NCBI GenBank assembly: GCA_051453625.1
Contig: JBOZIK010000001.1
Location: 265,308,980-265,372,979 of the forward strand
Length of the DNA: 64,000 nucleotides
Source of the DNA: Welwitschia mirabilis
Taxonomy: Eukaryota; Gnetophyta; Gnetopsida; Welwitschiales
Direction: 5' to 3'
Shown here piece by piece: positions 47,561-57,572 of this stretch. The notes below the pieces were generated by a model. That model searched no databases, was not told the DNA's origin, and worked only from the letters and a program-made list of their open reading frames with translations. Numbering within the stretch: position 1 is the stretch's first letter; every line of letters begins with the position of its first letter. A program made the position numbers and the translations under genes.

Positions 47561-50500
47561 CATCTGTATTTTAATCTAATTAACCTATCTAAAAATTGCA
47601 TAAAAATTATTCCAATATCTAACACTATTTGTGAATTCTTATTTTCCATTATGATTATTCTTTGAAACTCTTACATATTTTAGTATTCATTGTCTAATAT
47701 TCCATTACAAGAGTTACAGCTAAATGTACGTAACCTCTTTTATCTACATGATATTCAAACATATTAGTCTCATGTAATTTATTATAAGATCCATCAAGTC
47801 TAAATTCTTATACATTTCACATAAATTTAATATAAATGTGAAATTTCTCTTATAATTCTTATCATATATCCTCTACTTGATATATTTAATTATGTTTCGT
47901 AATATGATAATATATAATGCTATATTTAGATGCATAGTAATCATTCATCTAATACTTTTTATCCTTTATTTATCTTTTTAGATCTATGTTCTTCATGTTA
48001 CTACTATTTTTGGTCACCCCCTTTATCCTATTATTTTTTACGATGACATTTACTTTCATGATTGTTTCCTTTCTAAAATTTTTTTAATCCTAACTACATT
48101 ATAGTTAGCTTCATATCTTGTAGAACTAATTCCTATACCACTTCACTAGCAAGTATTATACTGATTATCAATGTTTGTAAGGATCTGAACTTAGAATTTC
48201 AATTTTATTGATAATAATTTTTTCTTGATAAGTTTTAATGAGATATTTTTTGGGTAAAAAACTATTTTATAATTATTTTTAAAATCTCCTTGATGCATTA
48301 AAATTCTTTTAACTACCACTGATTTCTTTTTTTAACATGAGAATATTATTCATTTTATTTAAAAGGTAAATAAAATCTTTGTTCGTTTCTTTCTAAACAT
48401 ATCTTTAAATGTTTGCATAATATTTTATATAGACCTACATGTCTATACCGTAGATTATGATGTTTATTCATGACTAAAATTATTGAATAAAACTAAATTT
48501 CATTGATCATTATTTTCTTTTACATAACCTTTGTACATTTTCTCAAATTTAATAACTAAGATGGTTATTGTAAAATATACCTCCAACATGAGACCAACAT
48601 TGATCTTAAAGTTAACTAATATTTTTACTATTTACATAGCAATTTTACTAAGCTTAAATGCCTTAAACTTGACTTAACTTTATCCTTTTATATTCTTTAA
48701 ATCTCATGAACATTTTTGAAAATTCTTAAAAGTTAAAAAATTAATATAAATATAAATTGTTTCAAATACATACTTTAAAGTTTTAACACCTTATGCATTA
48801 CTAAGAAGTAATTGAAAATTTAAACTTTTTAAACAATGACATCCTAGATCAATTAAGACCTTGTATCTATCAAGACATGATGAGATATGAAGCTCATAAT
48901 AGGATATCAAATTTAAAATCAAATATAAATATATAAATCATATATCAATTACATGAGTGATATCATACTTAAAATTGAATATCAAGTTCAAAATTATTGA
49001 AATGAAATATCAAGCATAAGTGAGATATTAAGTTTGACATAGGATATCAAGCCCACACCATAAATTCTAAAGACATGATATTTGAAGTTTAAGTTTATAT
49101 ATATATGATGGCATAAATAATTAATGATTATATTTTAAAACAACCTAGAGATACAATCCCTAGATAATATAATGTCCAACTTTTAAGAGTTATATAACAC
49201 AAAAGAGATATAATGCATGAGCTTTATAAATCCAAAATTTGATGGTTGAATTACATATAAAAGATATTAAGATTAAGAAATATGAAGATTTTAAGATATG
49301 ACTTTCTAATGGCTAAGATGTAAGTCCTATGAAAATATATGATTTTCATAAGACATTCTATGCTTCTCCATTTTATGATCCTCTTAATATAATATTTATT
49401 CTCCTTTTTTTTTTTTCAATTCCTTCAATAATATATGTACTAAGCTATAAGGAATATTAATGTCTAGAAACAAAAATTACTTCATAAGATTACTATAAAT
49501 ATTACAAAAATAGCATACAGGTACTACTAAAACCAAAATTTTCTTGCAAATATAAAAATGTTTCCTCTTTATAATTAAGCTTCTATGGAGGCTTATAAAT
49601 CAAGAGCAAACCTAATTTCAACCCTCTAATGTCATGTTAGGAAGACTAATAATTGCTTATATCAAGTTAACATATAAAGATGAGGACAAAAGAAAATATA
49701 GAATTGAATAAATAAGAATTGTAGAATAAAAATAAATTCTTTATGTTAGTATCATATTTTTATACATATATAGATTCATAAATAATTTGTTAACATTATA
49801 GCATGAAATCTACTCTTGATAATCCTATGGTAATAACCACTATAATAATATACATACCTATATTTATACATTTATTATTAGAGCTTTTCTTATAATTTTT
49901 TTAAATAATAAATGCAATGTTACTTTTATAAGTGATTAAGATTTTTATACTTATTATTATAATTATAACCTTCTAATTAAATTCATAGGCCATAAGGATT
50001 ATCTATTTATTTATCTTAATTTGAAGATGATAATAACTCAATCTCATTTTATTGATTAAACTTATAATTATAATAGAAATTATAGCGCTTAAATAGAATA
50101 GTTTTTTCATCATAATCTCCATCTTTATTTTTTTTTTTAATTTATTTCCGTTATAGATTAGATAAAAAAGTTTATAATAATATTTGAAAAAACATCTTCT
50201 AAATGTGATTAACAAGACATGATATGTTTTAGATATTAATATGTCATTTTTATCCCTTTTTCCTTCATAAAACTAATTATTACTTTGAGTATCCTTTAAC
50301 ATTATCTTTAATGAAATCAATACTTTTAATTTTTTTTAACTTCTAAATGTAACTAAAAAATTGGCATGCTTCAATACTGAAAAGTAATATATTTGCTTTA
50401 AGTAGTAAAATGTAATATGTAATTTTAATATCAACCTTAAATTTTGTTATAAGGAACTTTTTTTAAGCTATTTTATCTTCTTTCAATAATTTTTCTAATA

Positions 50501-51559
50501 ATATTCAACATAAACCAATAGCTAGAAAGAGTTATAAGGATAATAATTATTTCAAATAGATGATTTTAAGCTTGTCATCTCTAGATATATAATATTTTAT
50601 GCTTATTTTATAGAGAAAATCCTTTAAACCATTTTTAATATTTTATGCATGCCTTTATTTGATTTGAAGTTATTGGATCATCAAAGTCCTAAGTATTCTT
50701 TTGAGGAAACCGATTTTATTTATTAATTTTTAGGTTTAAGTTTGTAATTTATTTTCCCAATGCTAGAATAGATTATATTTTATTTTTATTCATATTTTTC
50801 TTTAATCTTAATGAGGTACAAAATTCATTTAAAGTATAAAGTATTTAATGCATTCCATTCTTGAAGGTAAAAATTAAAGTAGTAAATTCATATGTACAGG
50901 AATAAGATTAATAAAAAAATTACCTATTCTAATAGAATTATCATTAAAAACCCTATTCATTCACTTTAATAAGTCATTAATGGAAATTTTGAATAAAATA
51001 TAAGAAATAGAGCATCATTGTTGTACTTTTATTTTAATTACAAGATCAAAAGAATCCTTAAAACTATAGTCATCAAATATAATAAATAGTTCTTGAAATA
51101 ACTTTTAAATAAAAATAAGATTAGCAATCTTACCAATATTACAAACATGCTTCTAAATCTTATTTCTAATTATAAAATCATAAGTTTCAAAAAAGTAATA
51201 AATAAAATAAATCCTTTATTTTCTTTGGTTGAGAATTGTTGAACTTAGAGGGAAGTGATTAACACATTTGATTGGATAAAATTATAATAACTTATAAAAA
51301 AAATTCACAATTAAGACCTTATTAATTTACATGGTTTCCCAATCTAGGTATATTTACATGTATAAGATAGTTTTCCTTCATACCTCTTAATATCCTTAAC
51401 CTATAAAATAATGATTTTGGAGCATCATCAATATTACAACCAAATGAGATTTTTGTCTCAAGGTAGAACTCTATTTTCCTTAGGAATTATAACAAATCTA
51501 CATCTAGTAGTACTCTCAAGCACTTAATCAATCACAAATAGTTAATACATATATTGATT
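47561..51559. other. AT-rich stretch, no gene recognised
   Basis: It probably contains the 5' side (gag, PBS, LTR) of the split minus-strand copia, but blocks are too decayed to assign. About 48890-49065 has a cluster of GATATCAAGTT-like words. A T12 run lies near 49405-49416. The small open frame at 50003-50215 on the minus strand is low-complexity and has no family features. Confidence 0.5.
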
Positions 51560-51779
51560 TATTGAATTCAGAGATTCCACTACATAGTAGGCTCACGAAT
51601 TTGAAAATGATAATAATAATTAATCTCTTTATTTTGCATTATGATAAAGGGTTTAATTACCCTTATTATACTATTAAAATAGGTGATATTGGGTAGGGGA
51701 AGAGAGAGATTAGGATGTGGTTTTAACCAACATTTAAAAAAAGAAATATGAAAGTTGACTACCTAATTTAGTAAACACC
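51560..51779 (-). repeat. 3' LTR of the gag-only element
   Basis: On + it reads TATTGAATTCAGAGATTCC to AGTAAACA. It matches 54531-54784, which has TGTTGGATTCAAAGATTCC. The outer end has lost its TG; the inner end is next to the PPT. Confidence 0.75.
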
Positions 51780-51799
51780 CTTCCCCCCCACTCCCTTGA
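51780..51799 (-). other. Polypurine tract of the gag-only element
   Basis: On the minus strand AAGGGAGTGGGGGGGAAGGG is nearly pure purine and abuts the LTR start TGTTTAC. Confidence 0.7.
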
Positions 51800-51882
51800 T
51801 GAAAAATATAAGAACTAAATTATCATCACAATTAAAGTGCTAGAATATGCCTCTAGCATAAAAATTCATATAGAATTAAGTA

Positions 51883-52053
51883 TGAACTAACCATAACAAT
51901 GTGGACTAACCACAATAATATAGACTAACCATAACAATGTGGACTAACCACAATAATATAGGCTAATCCTAATAATGTGGACTAATCATAATAATGTGGA
52001 CTAATCATAACAACATGGACTAACCATGATAATGTGGACTAACCATAGTAAGG
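51883..52053. repeat. Minisatellite, nine 19-bp units
   Basis: The unit is close to TGGACTAACCATAACAATG and repeats nine times with exact 19-base spacing. Units 1-4 alternate between two variants (ATAACAATG and ACAATAATA endings), giving a 38-bp higher-order repeat. It lies inside the gag-only element, between gag and PPT, so it is part of the element's 3' untranslated region. No frame is open through it. Confidence 0.9.
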
Positions 52054-52079
52054 AATAAACCCAACAATTAAAACCATGA

Positions 52080-53478
52080 ATTAATATCTCTAGTAGTTTC
52101 TTCTTCTTTGCTTATTTTTATCATCATGCTTATAGTCTTCAATTTTCTATCAAGTAAATCCTTTGCTCATTGAAAGTAGTTTATTGCTACATTACCTCGC
52201 TTATTAAAATAATAACATTTTGTTCTTTATTTGTCATCTTTTATGTTCTTTTTCTAAAAATATTATCTTTGAGTAATTAAAACACTTTCTTTAAGTTTCT
52301 ATTGATGCATTCTTTTATGTTCTTCAATGAGTATGAAGATGGTACTTTCTAAGGTGTAAGGAATCTTCTTTAAAGTGAATATGATATGATNNNNNNNNNN
52401 NNNNNNNNNNNNNNNNNNNNNNNNNNNNNNNNNNNNNNNNNNNNNNNNNNNNNNNNNNNNNNNNNNNNNNNNNNNNNNNNNNNNNNNNNNNNNNNNNNNN
52501 NNNNNNNNNNNNNNNNNNNNNNNNNNNNNNNNNNNNNNNNNNNNNNNNNNNNNNNNNNNNNNNNNNNNNNNNNNNNNNNNNNNNNNNNNNNNNNNNNNNN
52601 NNNNNNNNNNNNNNNNNNNNNNNNNNNNNNNNNNNNNNNNNNNNNNNNNNNNNNNNNNNNNNNNNNNNNNNNNNNNNNNNNNNNNNNNNNNNNNNNNNNN
52701 NNNNNNNNNNNNNNNNNNNNNNNNNNNNNNNNNNNNNNNNNNNNNNNNNNNNNNNNNNNNNNNNNNNNNNNNNNNNNNNNNNNNNNNNNNNNNNNNNNNN
52801 NNNNNNNNNNNNNNNNNNNNNNNNNNNNNNNNNNNNNNNNNNNNNNNNNNNNNNNNNNNNNNNNNNNNNNNNNNNNNNNNNNNNNNNNNNNNNNNNNNNN
52901 NNNNNNNNNNNNNNNNNNNNNNNNNNNNNNNNNNNNNNNNNNNNNNNNNNNNNNNNNNNNNNNNNNNNNNNNNNNNNNNNNNNNNNNNNNNNNNNNNNNN
53001 NNNNNAGATGATATAATCATATCGAGAAGGAAGACTACTCAGTAAAATGGCTTTGGCATCTTCATCATTAACCTTTGAATTTGCGGCAACAAGTTGTGAC
53101 AAAAGTGATCTAAAGTAATTTACATGTTAATTCCTGTCTCTTGAATCCTCCATTCTCAAACTATAAAGTTAATGCTTTAGTTCTTATTTAGCTTCATTTC
53201 CACTTAAACCAAATAATTTACACAAGTTATTCTAGAAATCTTTTAAGATTTTACTTAAGTAAATATGATGAAGATAATCATCCTCAAGACCAAGTCTAAT
53301 GAGAGAAAGGACTTCTTGATCACCATCTTTCCAATTATTAATTTTTTCTTAGTCTTTTAGCTTTGGTAATTTACCACTTCTCACTTTTCACACATCTTTA
53401 TTAATTATCAAAGTTTCATTTTTTTTCTTTTCATGTATGCAAATTCCTTCCATTAAATTTTTCAATATTTTTATTCAT
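52080..53478 (-). pseudogene. copia gag remnant interrupted by a 615-N gap
   Basis: Gag starts at ATG 53478 with MNKNIEKFNGRNLHT followed by TGA where Trp is usual. Next come GDQEVLSLIRLGLEDDYLHH, NLCKLFGLSGNEAK and MSQLVAANSKVNDEDAKAIL LSSLPSRYDYII up to the gap at 53006. After the gap (52390 downward) it resumes with HIIFTLKKIPYTLE and ILIEEHKRMHQ. A knuckle-like block near 52200 reads CYYFNKRGNVAINY, with the second Cys, His and last Cys replaced. This is a UBN2-type gag. Inactive. Confidence 0.8.
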
Positions 53479-53929
53479 GATTATCTTCTTATCTTGCCTC
53501 ACTTTGCTTGATGGGAATCGACAATTTTAGGTTCCTTAGCTCAAAATTTTTTTTAACAATAGAAATTAGAAATATCTTCATAAGACAACCCTTACAAGTT
53601 AATTTCTATTCTCACCACACTAATGATCTTGTAGGATTAAAACTTTCGAGTTTCTAGCCTCCTGCTCAATAAAATACTTCTATTAAAAAAATTGTAAAGG
53701 CCAAGTTTTATACCCCTTAAAACCTCTTTTATAACCATAGAAAATTTGAATTTCAAGAAAATAAATTTCCTCCATGCTTAGATGATTCTATACTATAAAA
53801 AATAATACAAATATTAGAGAGATACACAAGAGACTTTGAAGAACAATCTACTACTATTAAGAAATAGAGTTAATGGAATGGATCCAAGTCAAAGTCACTA
53901 AGTGCTTAGAGATTTAAATTTTAGATAAT

Positions 53930-54500
53930 CAAGGTTTGCACTGAAGCTAGATTAGATCTATCAATTTCCATTCCATTGCCTATGTCTAGTAGGCTACCTT
54001 CGACTTCCATTTTAACCATTATCAAGTTTACATAGGATGATAGATTTAGCAAATTTGGCAATAGTCATTATCTGTTATAAGAAATCCTAGCACTTTCAAA
54101 AATTTAACATTTCATGATGCTACTCCTGAGGCTTCATCTTGGGAGGATGCTTTTAGAATCTTACAGAGCTAAGGTTTCATAAAAGCATAAAGAAATGCCA
54201 CCTATTACTCAATGGAAGAATTTTAATGCATCTGCAGTACTAGTGTGAAGTATCTACACCAGACCTAGCACTTTTGTAAACATATGCATCTTCTAATTAT
54301 AGCATCCTTGTAAGTAAGAAATCCTTCCCTTTAAATAATTCTGCCTTTTAGCTACCTCCTCTAACATACGGGCCACCACCTTTTCTATTAAAATGTTGTA
54401 GACATAGATAATAGCGATGATGAAGGCATTTACTATGGATCACTTAGAAGGTATGAGTTTTTCCAATAGCAAGGAGGTTATAAGAGTGAAAATACAGCCT
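53930..54500 (-). pseudogene. Coding-like segment in the leader of the gag-only element
   Basis: On the sense (minus) strand of the element, one frame between PBS and gag is nearly open. It reads SIVNAFIIAIIYVYNILIEK, then VVARMLEEVAKRQNYLKGRI, then SYLQGCYN, stop, KMHMFTKVLGLV. Further on it has STADALKFFH and VIGGISLCFYETLAL. One stop in the first 75 codons is far fewer than expected in such AT-rich sequence. It is in a different frame from gag and I recognise no family. It could be a transduced host exon or an old ORF of the element. Confidence 0.4.
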
Positions 54501-54516
54501 GCACTTCTCAAGTTTT

Positions 54517-54528
54517 GCTCTGATACCA
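54517..54528 (-). other. Perfect Met-tRNA primer binding site
   Basis: Minus strand TGGTATCAGAGC, with no mismatch, two bases from the LTR end CCAACA. Confidence 0.92.
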
Positions 54529-54530
54529 TT

Positions 54531-54784
54531 TGTTGGATTCAAAGATTCCATTTCATAATAGGCCCAAGAATTTGAAAATGATTATAATAATGAAGCTCTT
54601 TGTTTTGCATTATGATGAGGGGTTTAAATACTCTTATTATAAAATGAAAATAGGTGAGATAGGATAGTAGGATTTAAATGCCCTTATTATATAATGAAGC
54701 TCTTTGTTTTACATTATGAGGAGGCAATTTTAACCACCACTTAAAAAATGAAATATAAAAGTTAACTACCTAATCTAATAGGAT
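54531..54784 (-). repeat. 5' LTR of the gag-only element
   Basis: It begins TGTTGGATTC on + (CCAACA end on the minus strand) and matches 51560-51779. It carries an internal duplication absent from the other LTR: AATGAAGCTCTTTGTTTT occurs at about 54588 and again at about 54685. Confidence 0.75.
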
Positions 54785-54934
54785 TACCTTACGCTTTTAA
54801 TCCCTAGGAAAGGGACTCTAGAAAGGAGACATATAAAAGGATTTTGGACTAGGAATTTTATAGATTGAATAATCAGATATTTCTATAATAAAGTATTAAA
54901 GTAATAATGAAATAATAAAAAAGTCTGACATGAT

Positions 54935-55821
54935 ATTACAATTGTAGCCACTTGAGTTCCCCTTGATGTACTTACTCATAACAATATAATATTTAAATTA
55001 TAGTCATGAATGTACAATAAGTCATTAAAATATCTTGAATGATAGATTTCTTTCATTAAGTTTAATAGATTTTAGGTTATATAGTTCTTATTAATAATTC
55101 GAGTAATCTTTTTTCTTTATTCTTTATTCCTTTTATGCTTATAAAATATTCTTAACATTTTATTCTAATGAGATAGTCATTTGAAATATTTTGAACATAG
55201 TCAAATCACTAGATATGGCTAGTTTTAATTATTCAATTATTGTTTATTTTAAATCAATTTTTGAAATAGACATCTTTAACCTAGTAGATGTCTGTCATAC
55301 GCAAATGTGTTTAATATAAAATATGTTTTTAGAAAACTTATCTAGATTTTCATGAGTTTTGAACCACTATGTCTTTGACCCTTGAACATCACGAATTCAT
55401 CATAAAAAACTTGTCTAGAATTATGAAAGATAAATAACTTATCCTTCTTATCTTACTTGCATAAACTATCTTTTATTACCTATTTCAATTCAATATAGAT
55501 ATCTTTATTAAGATAGATTATTTATCTTATTAAAGATTTAGGTTTAGTTTAGGTATCTTTATTCATCTAGGTGTCTTTATTATATATGTATTTAACTCCA
55601 TAGATGTCTCTAGTTAACTTTGTTTAAGCTTCATGAATTCTAAGCTAGATCTTTTATGATCTTGAACTTTATGTGTTGGCTATTTTATGATTCTTATTTA
55701 TGATCTAAGTTCCCTAGTAATCTCAAAGATAGCTTTAATACCCTACATATACATTGATCACATTACATTTAATAAGTAAACCACCAAAGCTCCCCTGTCT
55801 ACACATTGATAAGTGCCAATA
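54935..55821 (-). repeat. 3' LTR of another minus-strand copia element
   Basis: On the minus strand it starts TATTGGCACTTATC one base after a PPT. The body repeats words such as AGGTGTCTTTATT, AGGTATCTTTATT, AGATATCTTTATT and AGATGTCTCTAG (about 55265-55610), a modular U3 like that of the other Sirevirus-like LTR. The far boundary (about 54935, TGACATGATATTAC) is uncertain. Confidence 0.5.
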
Positions 55822-55822
55822 A

Positions 55823-55835
55823 TCTCCCCTTTTTT
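55823..55835 (-). other. Polypurine tract, minus strand
   Basis: Minus strand AAAAAAGGGGAGA, the same tract type as the PPTs of the Sirevirus-like element on +. Confidence 0.7.
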
Positions 55836-57572
55836 GATGATTTTTAAAATTTTGAAAATCTTATTAGTGCAAGCATTAACAATTTTACTTTAGATAGCAA
55901 AAAATTAAAATCAAACAAAAGTTCTATTACAAACAAGTATAAAAGAGTAACCATGAGTAATATATACATGATTATATTAAAAATTGCAATAAGTAGTAAT
56001 GTGGAAAATACATTTTATGATCACATAAGATAGTATAACTAATGTAATAACTAATAATAAATCATTCTAGTCATGAAAAAATGTATAAAAAATATACCAA
56101 ATTAAATTTTGTGAGTATAATAAAGTTAAAAATACTGAGAGATAAAAAAAACTTCAAGTCATATGTAACAAAGCTCATGAGTAAACATTACCCATGATGA
56201 CACTCATAAGAAAGCCTAAACAAACATCTCAAATCCACACATCTAAACTCATAAGAGAAATCCAAACTAATTTTCCATCTTCTTCTTCTTTAGGATAATA
56301 CAAAAAGATCTAATCATAAATGATAGAGTCATTAATGTAGTAAGCTTCACCCCCAATGTTATCACTATCATCATTTACTATCCTAGATGGTAAAAGTTTA
56401 GATGATATGTGACAAGAATGATGTAGGTGGTAATGTATATGTTTATCATGAAGGCCACCATAATGACTTTCCATGACTATGAGAGGTTTTTTTCTTCATA
56501 TAAACATATGTCTGAGGAGTGAAAGTGATAAACAAACTAGCTATGATAGTCTCAAATGAATTGGATATAGATAATAGAGTAATGCTAAGTGGTGATACAT
56601 GAATGAAAAGTAATATTAGTGGTGGTGATGAAGGTAGATGAGGTGATAAATGTATGTAACATGATGAAGGTATACACCATGGTAAAGGTGGTTGCATAGG
56701 ATAGCAAATATAAAGCTTATGGCAAAACTATAAAAGCTAATAGGATAATCATCTAATTCATTTAAATCCATATAATAATTCCTTTGAACCTATGGTAGAG
56801 GCTAGTACTCCTTCTAAATATGTGATGGAGGCTATTGCTCCTCCTAAATGTATGATTTCTTCTCCTCTGATCTATCCCTAAAGAACTAACGTACTTAAGT
56901 TCTTTACTCTTTTAGAATTATAATTTATGGCATTAGGTGCTAAAGTATCCTTTATCTCTAATTCTTCCTTTGAATCTATCTATGTAGGAGTTTTCATAGA
57001 TTCTCATTTACTAATGGATGCTTCCCCTTATTAGTAATGAATATATACTTATTCAATTTCAACAAATTTCTACTATTATTTCCAACCATTTTTGTTATTA
57101 CATAGAGATCCTTATTTTCTTACAAAGAACTATGTGAACTTATAGATTTAGATCTCTAAAACTATAACTTATGAGGCCTTTTTATTATGCCTTTTATTGG
57201 TTAAATGGTATACATCATTTTTTATTGAACTTTAACAGAGGTATCTTTGGCTAAATGAGATTGACCTAAGGGGCTATAATGCTAGCATTATTGATAATAA
57301 GAATGACCAAATATGAATGATCTAAAGTTTAGCTATTATGAAATAAAGTACTAATATCCATGCATGTTAACATGAAAAAATTAACATTCTAATTAAGTTA
57401 TCTAATTAGTTTAGCTTAATAAACGATATTAAAATAATTATTTTATCATGAAATTATGTCTTCTACTTTCTTTTAATATTATTTGTAAACTTATGAATTT
57501 TTTATGACATTTTCAGTCTATTTATTACACTCTAAAAGACAAGCTAAATAATGAGGATCATTTAGCCTAAAA
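55836..57572 (-). mobile_element. Internal 3' region of the minus-strand copia element
   Basis: Sequence upstream of the PPT on the minus strand has no pol block. One open frame of 83 codons (56446-56697, Pro/Ser-rich, starting MQPPLPWCIPSSCYIHL) and a coding-like stretch around 56780-57030 may be remains of a third ORF, but I cannot match them to the one at 14342-15393. A + strand reading of 56780-57030 is about equally open, so the strand is undecided. Confidence 0.4.

Larger units (their letters stand above)
51560..54784 (-). mobile_element. Gag-only non-autonomous copia element
   Basis: On the minus strand it has LTRs of about 220-255 bases at both ends, a perfect Met-tRNA PBS, a leader of about 1 kb, a gag with a degenerate zinc knuckle, a 19-bp minisatellite and a PPT. 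There is no protease, integrase, RT or RNase H outside the 615-N gap. Both gap edges are gag from almost the same codon, so the gap is unlikely to hold a full pol. It therefore looks non-autonomous, needing enzymes from a related copia. Flanking target duplications could not be resolved. Confidence 0.7.

Noticed and set aside
50003-50215. 70-codon minus-strand open frame
   Set aside because: Low-complexity Lys/Ile-rich translation of AT-rich DNA; no supporting context.
52299-53102. Long open frames over the 615-N gap, and other frames made mostly of unknown residues
   Set aside because: Openness comes from Ns. Only the true sequence at the edges was used (gag).
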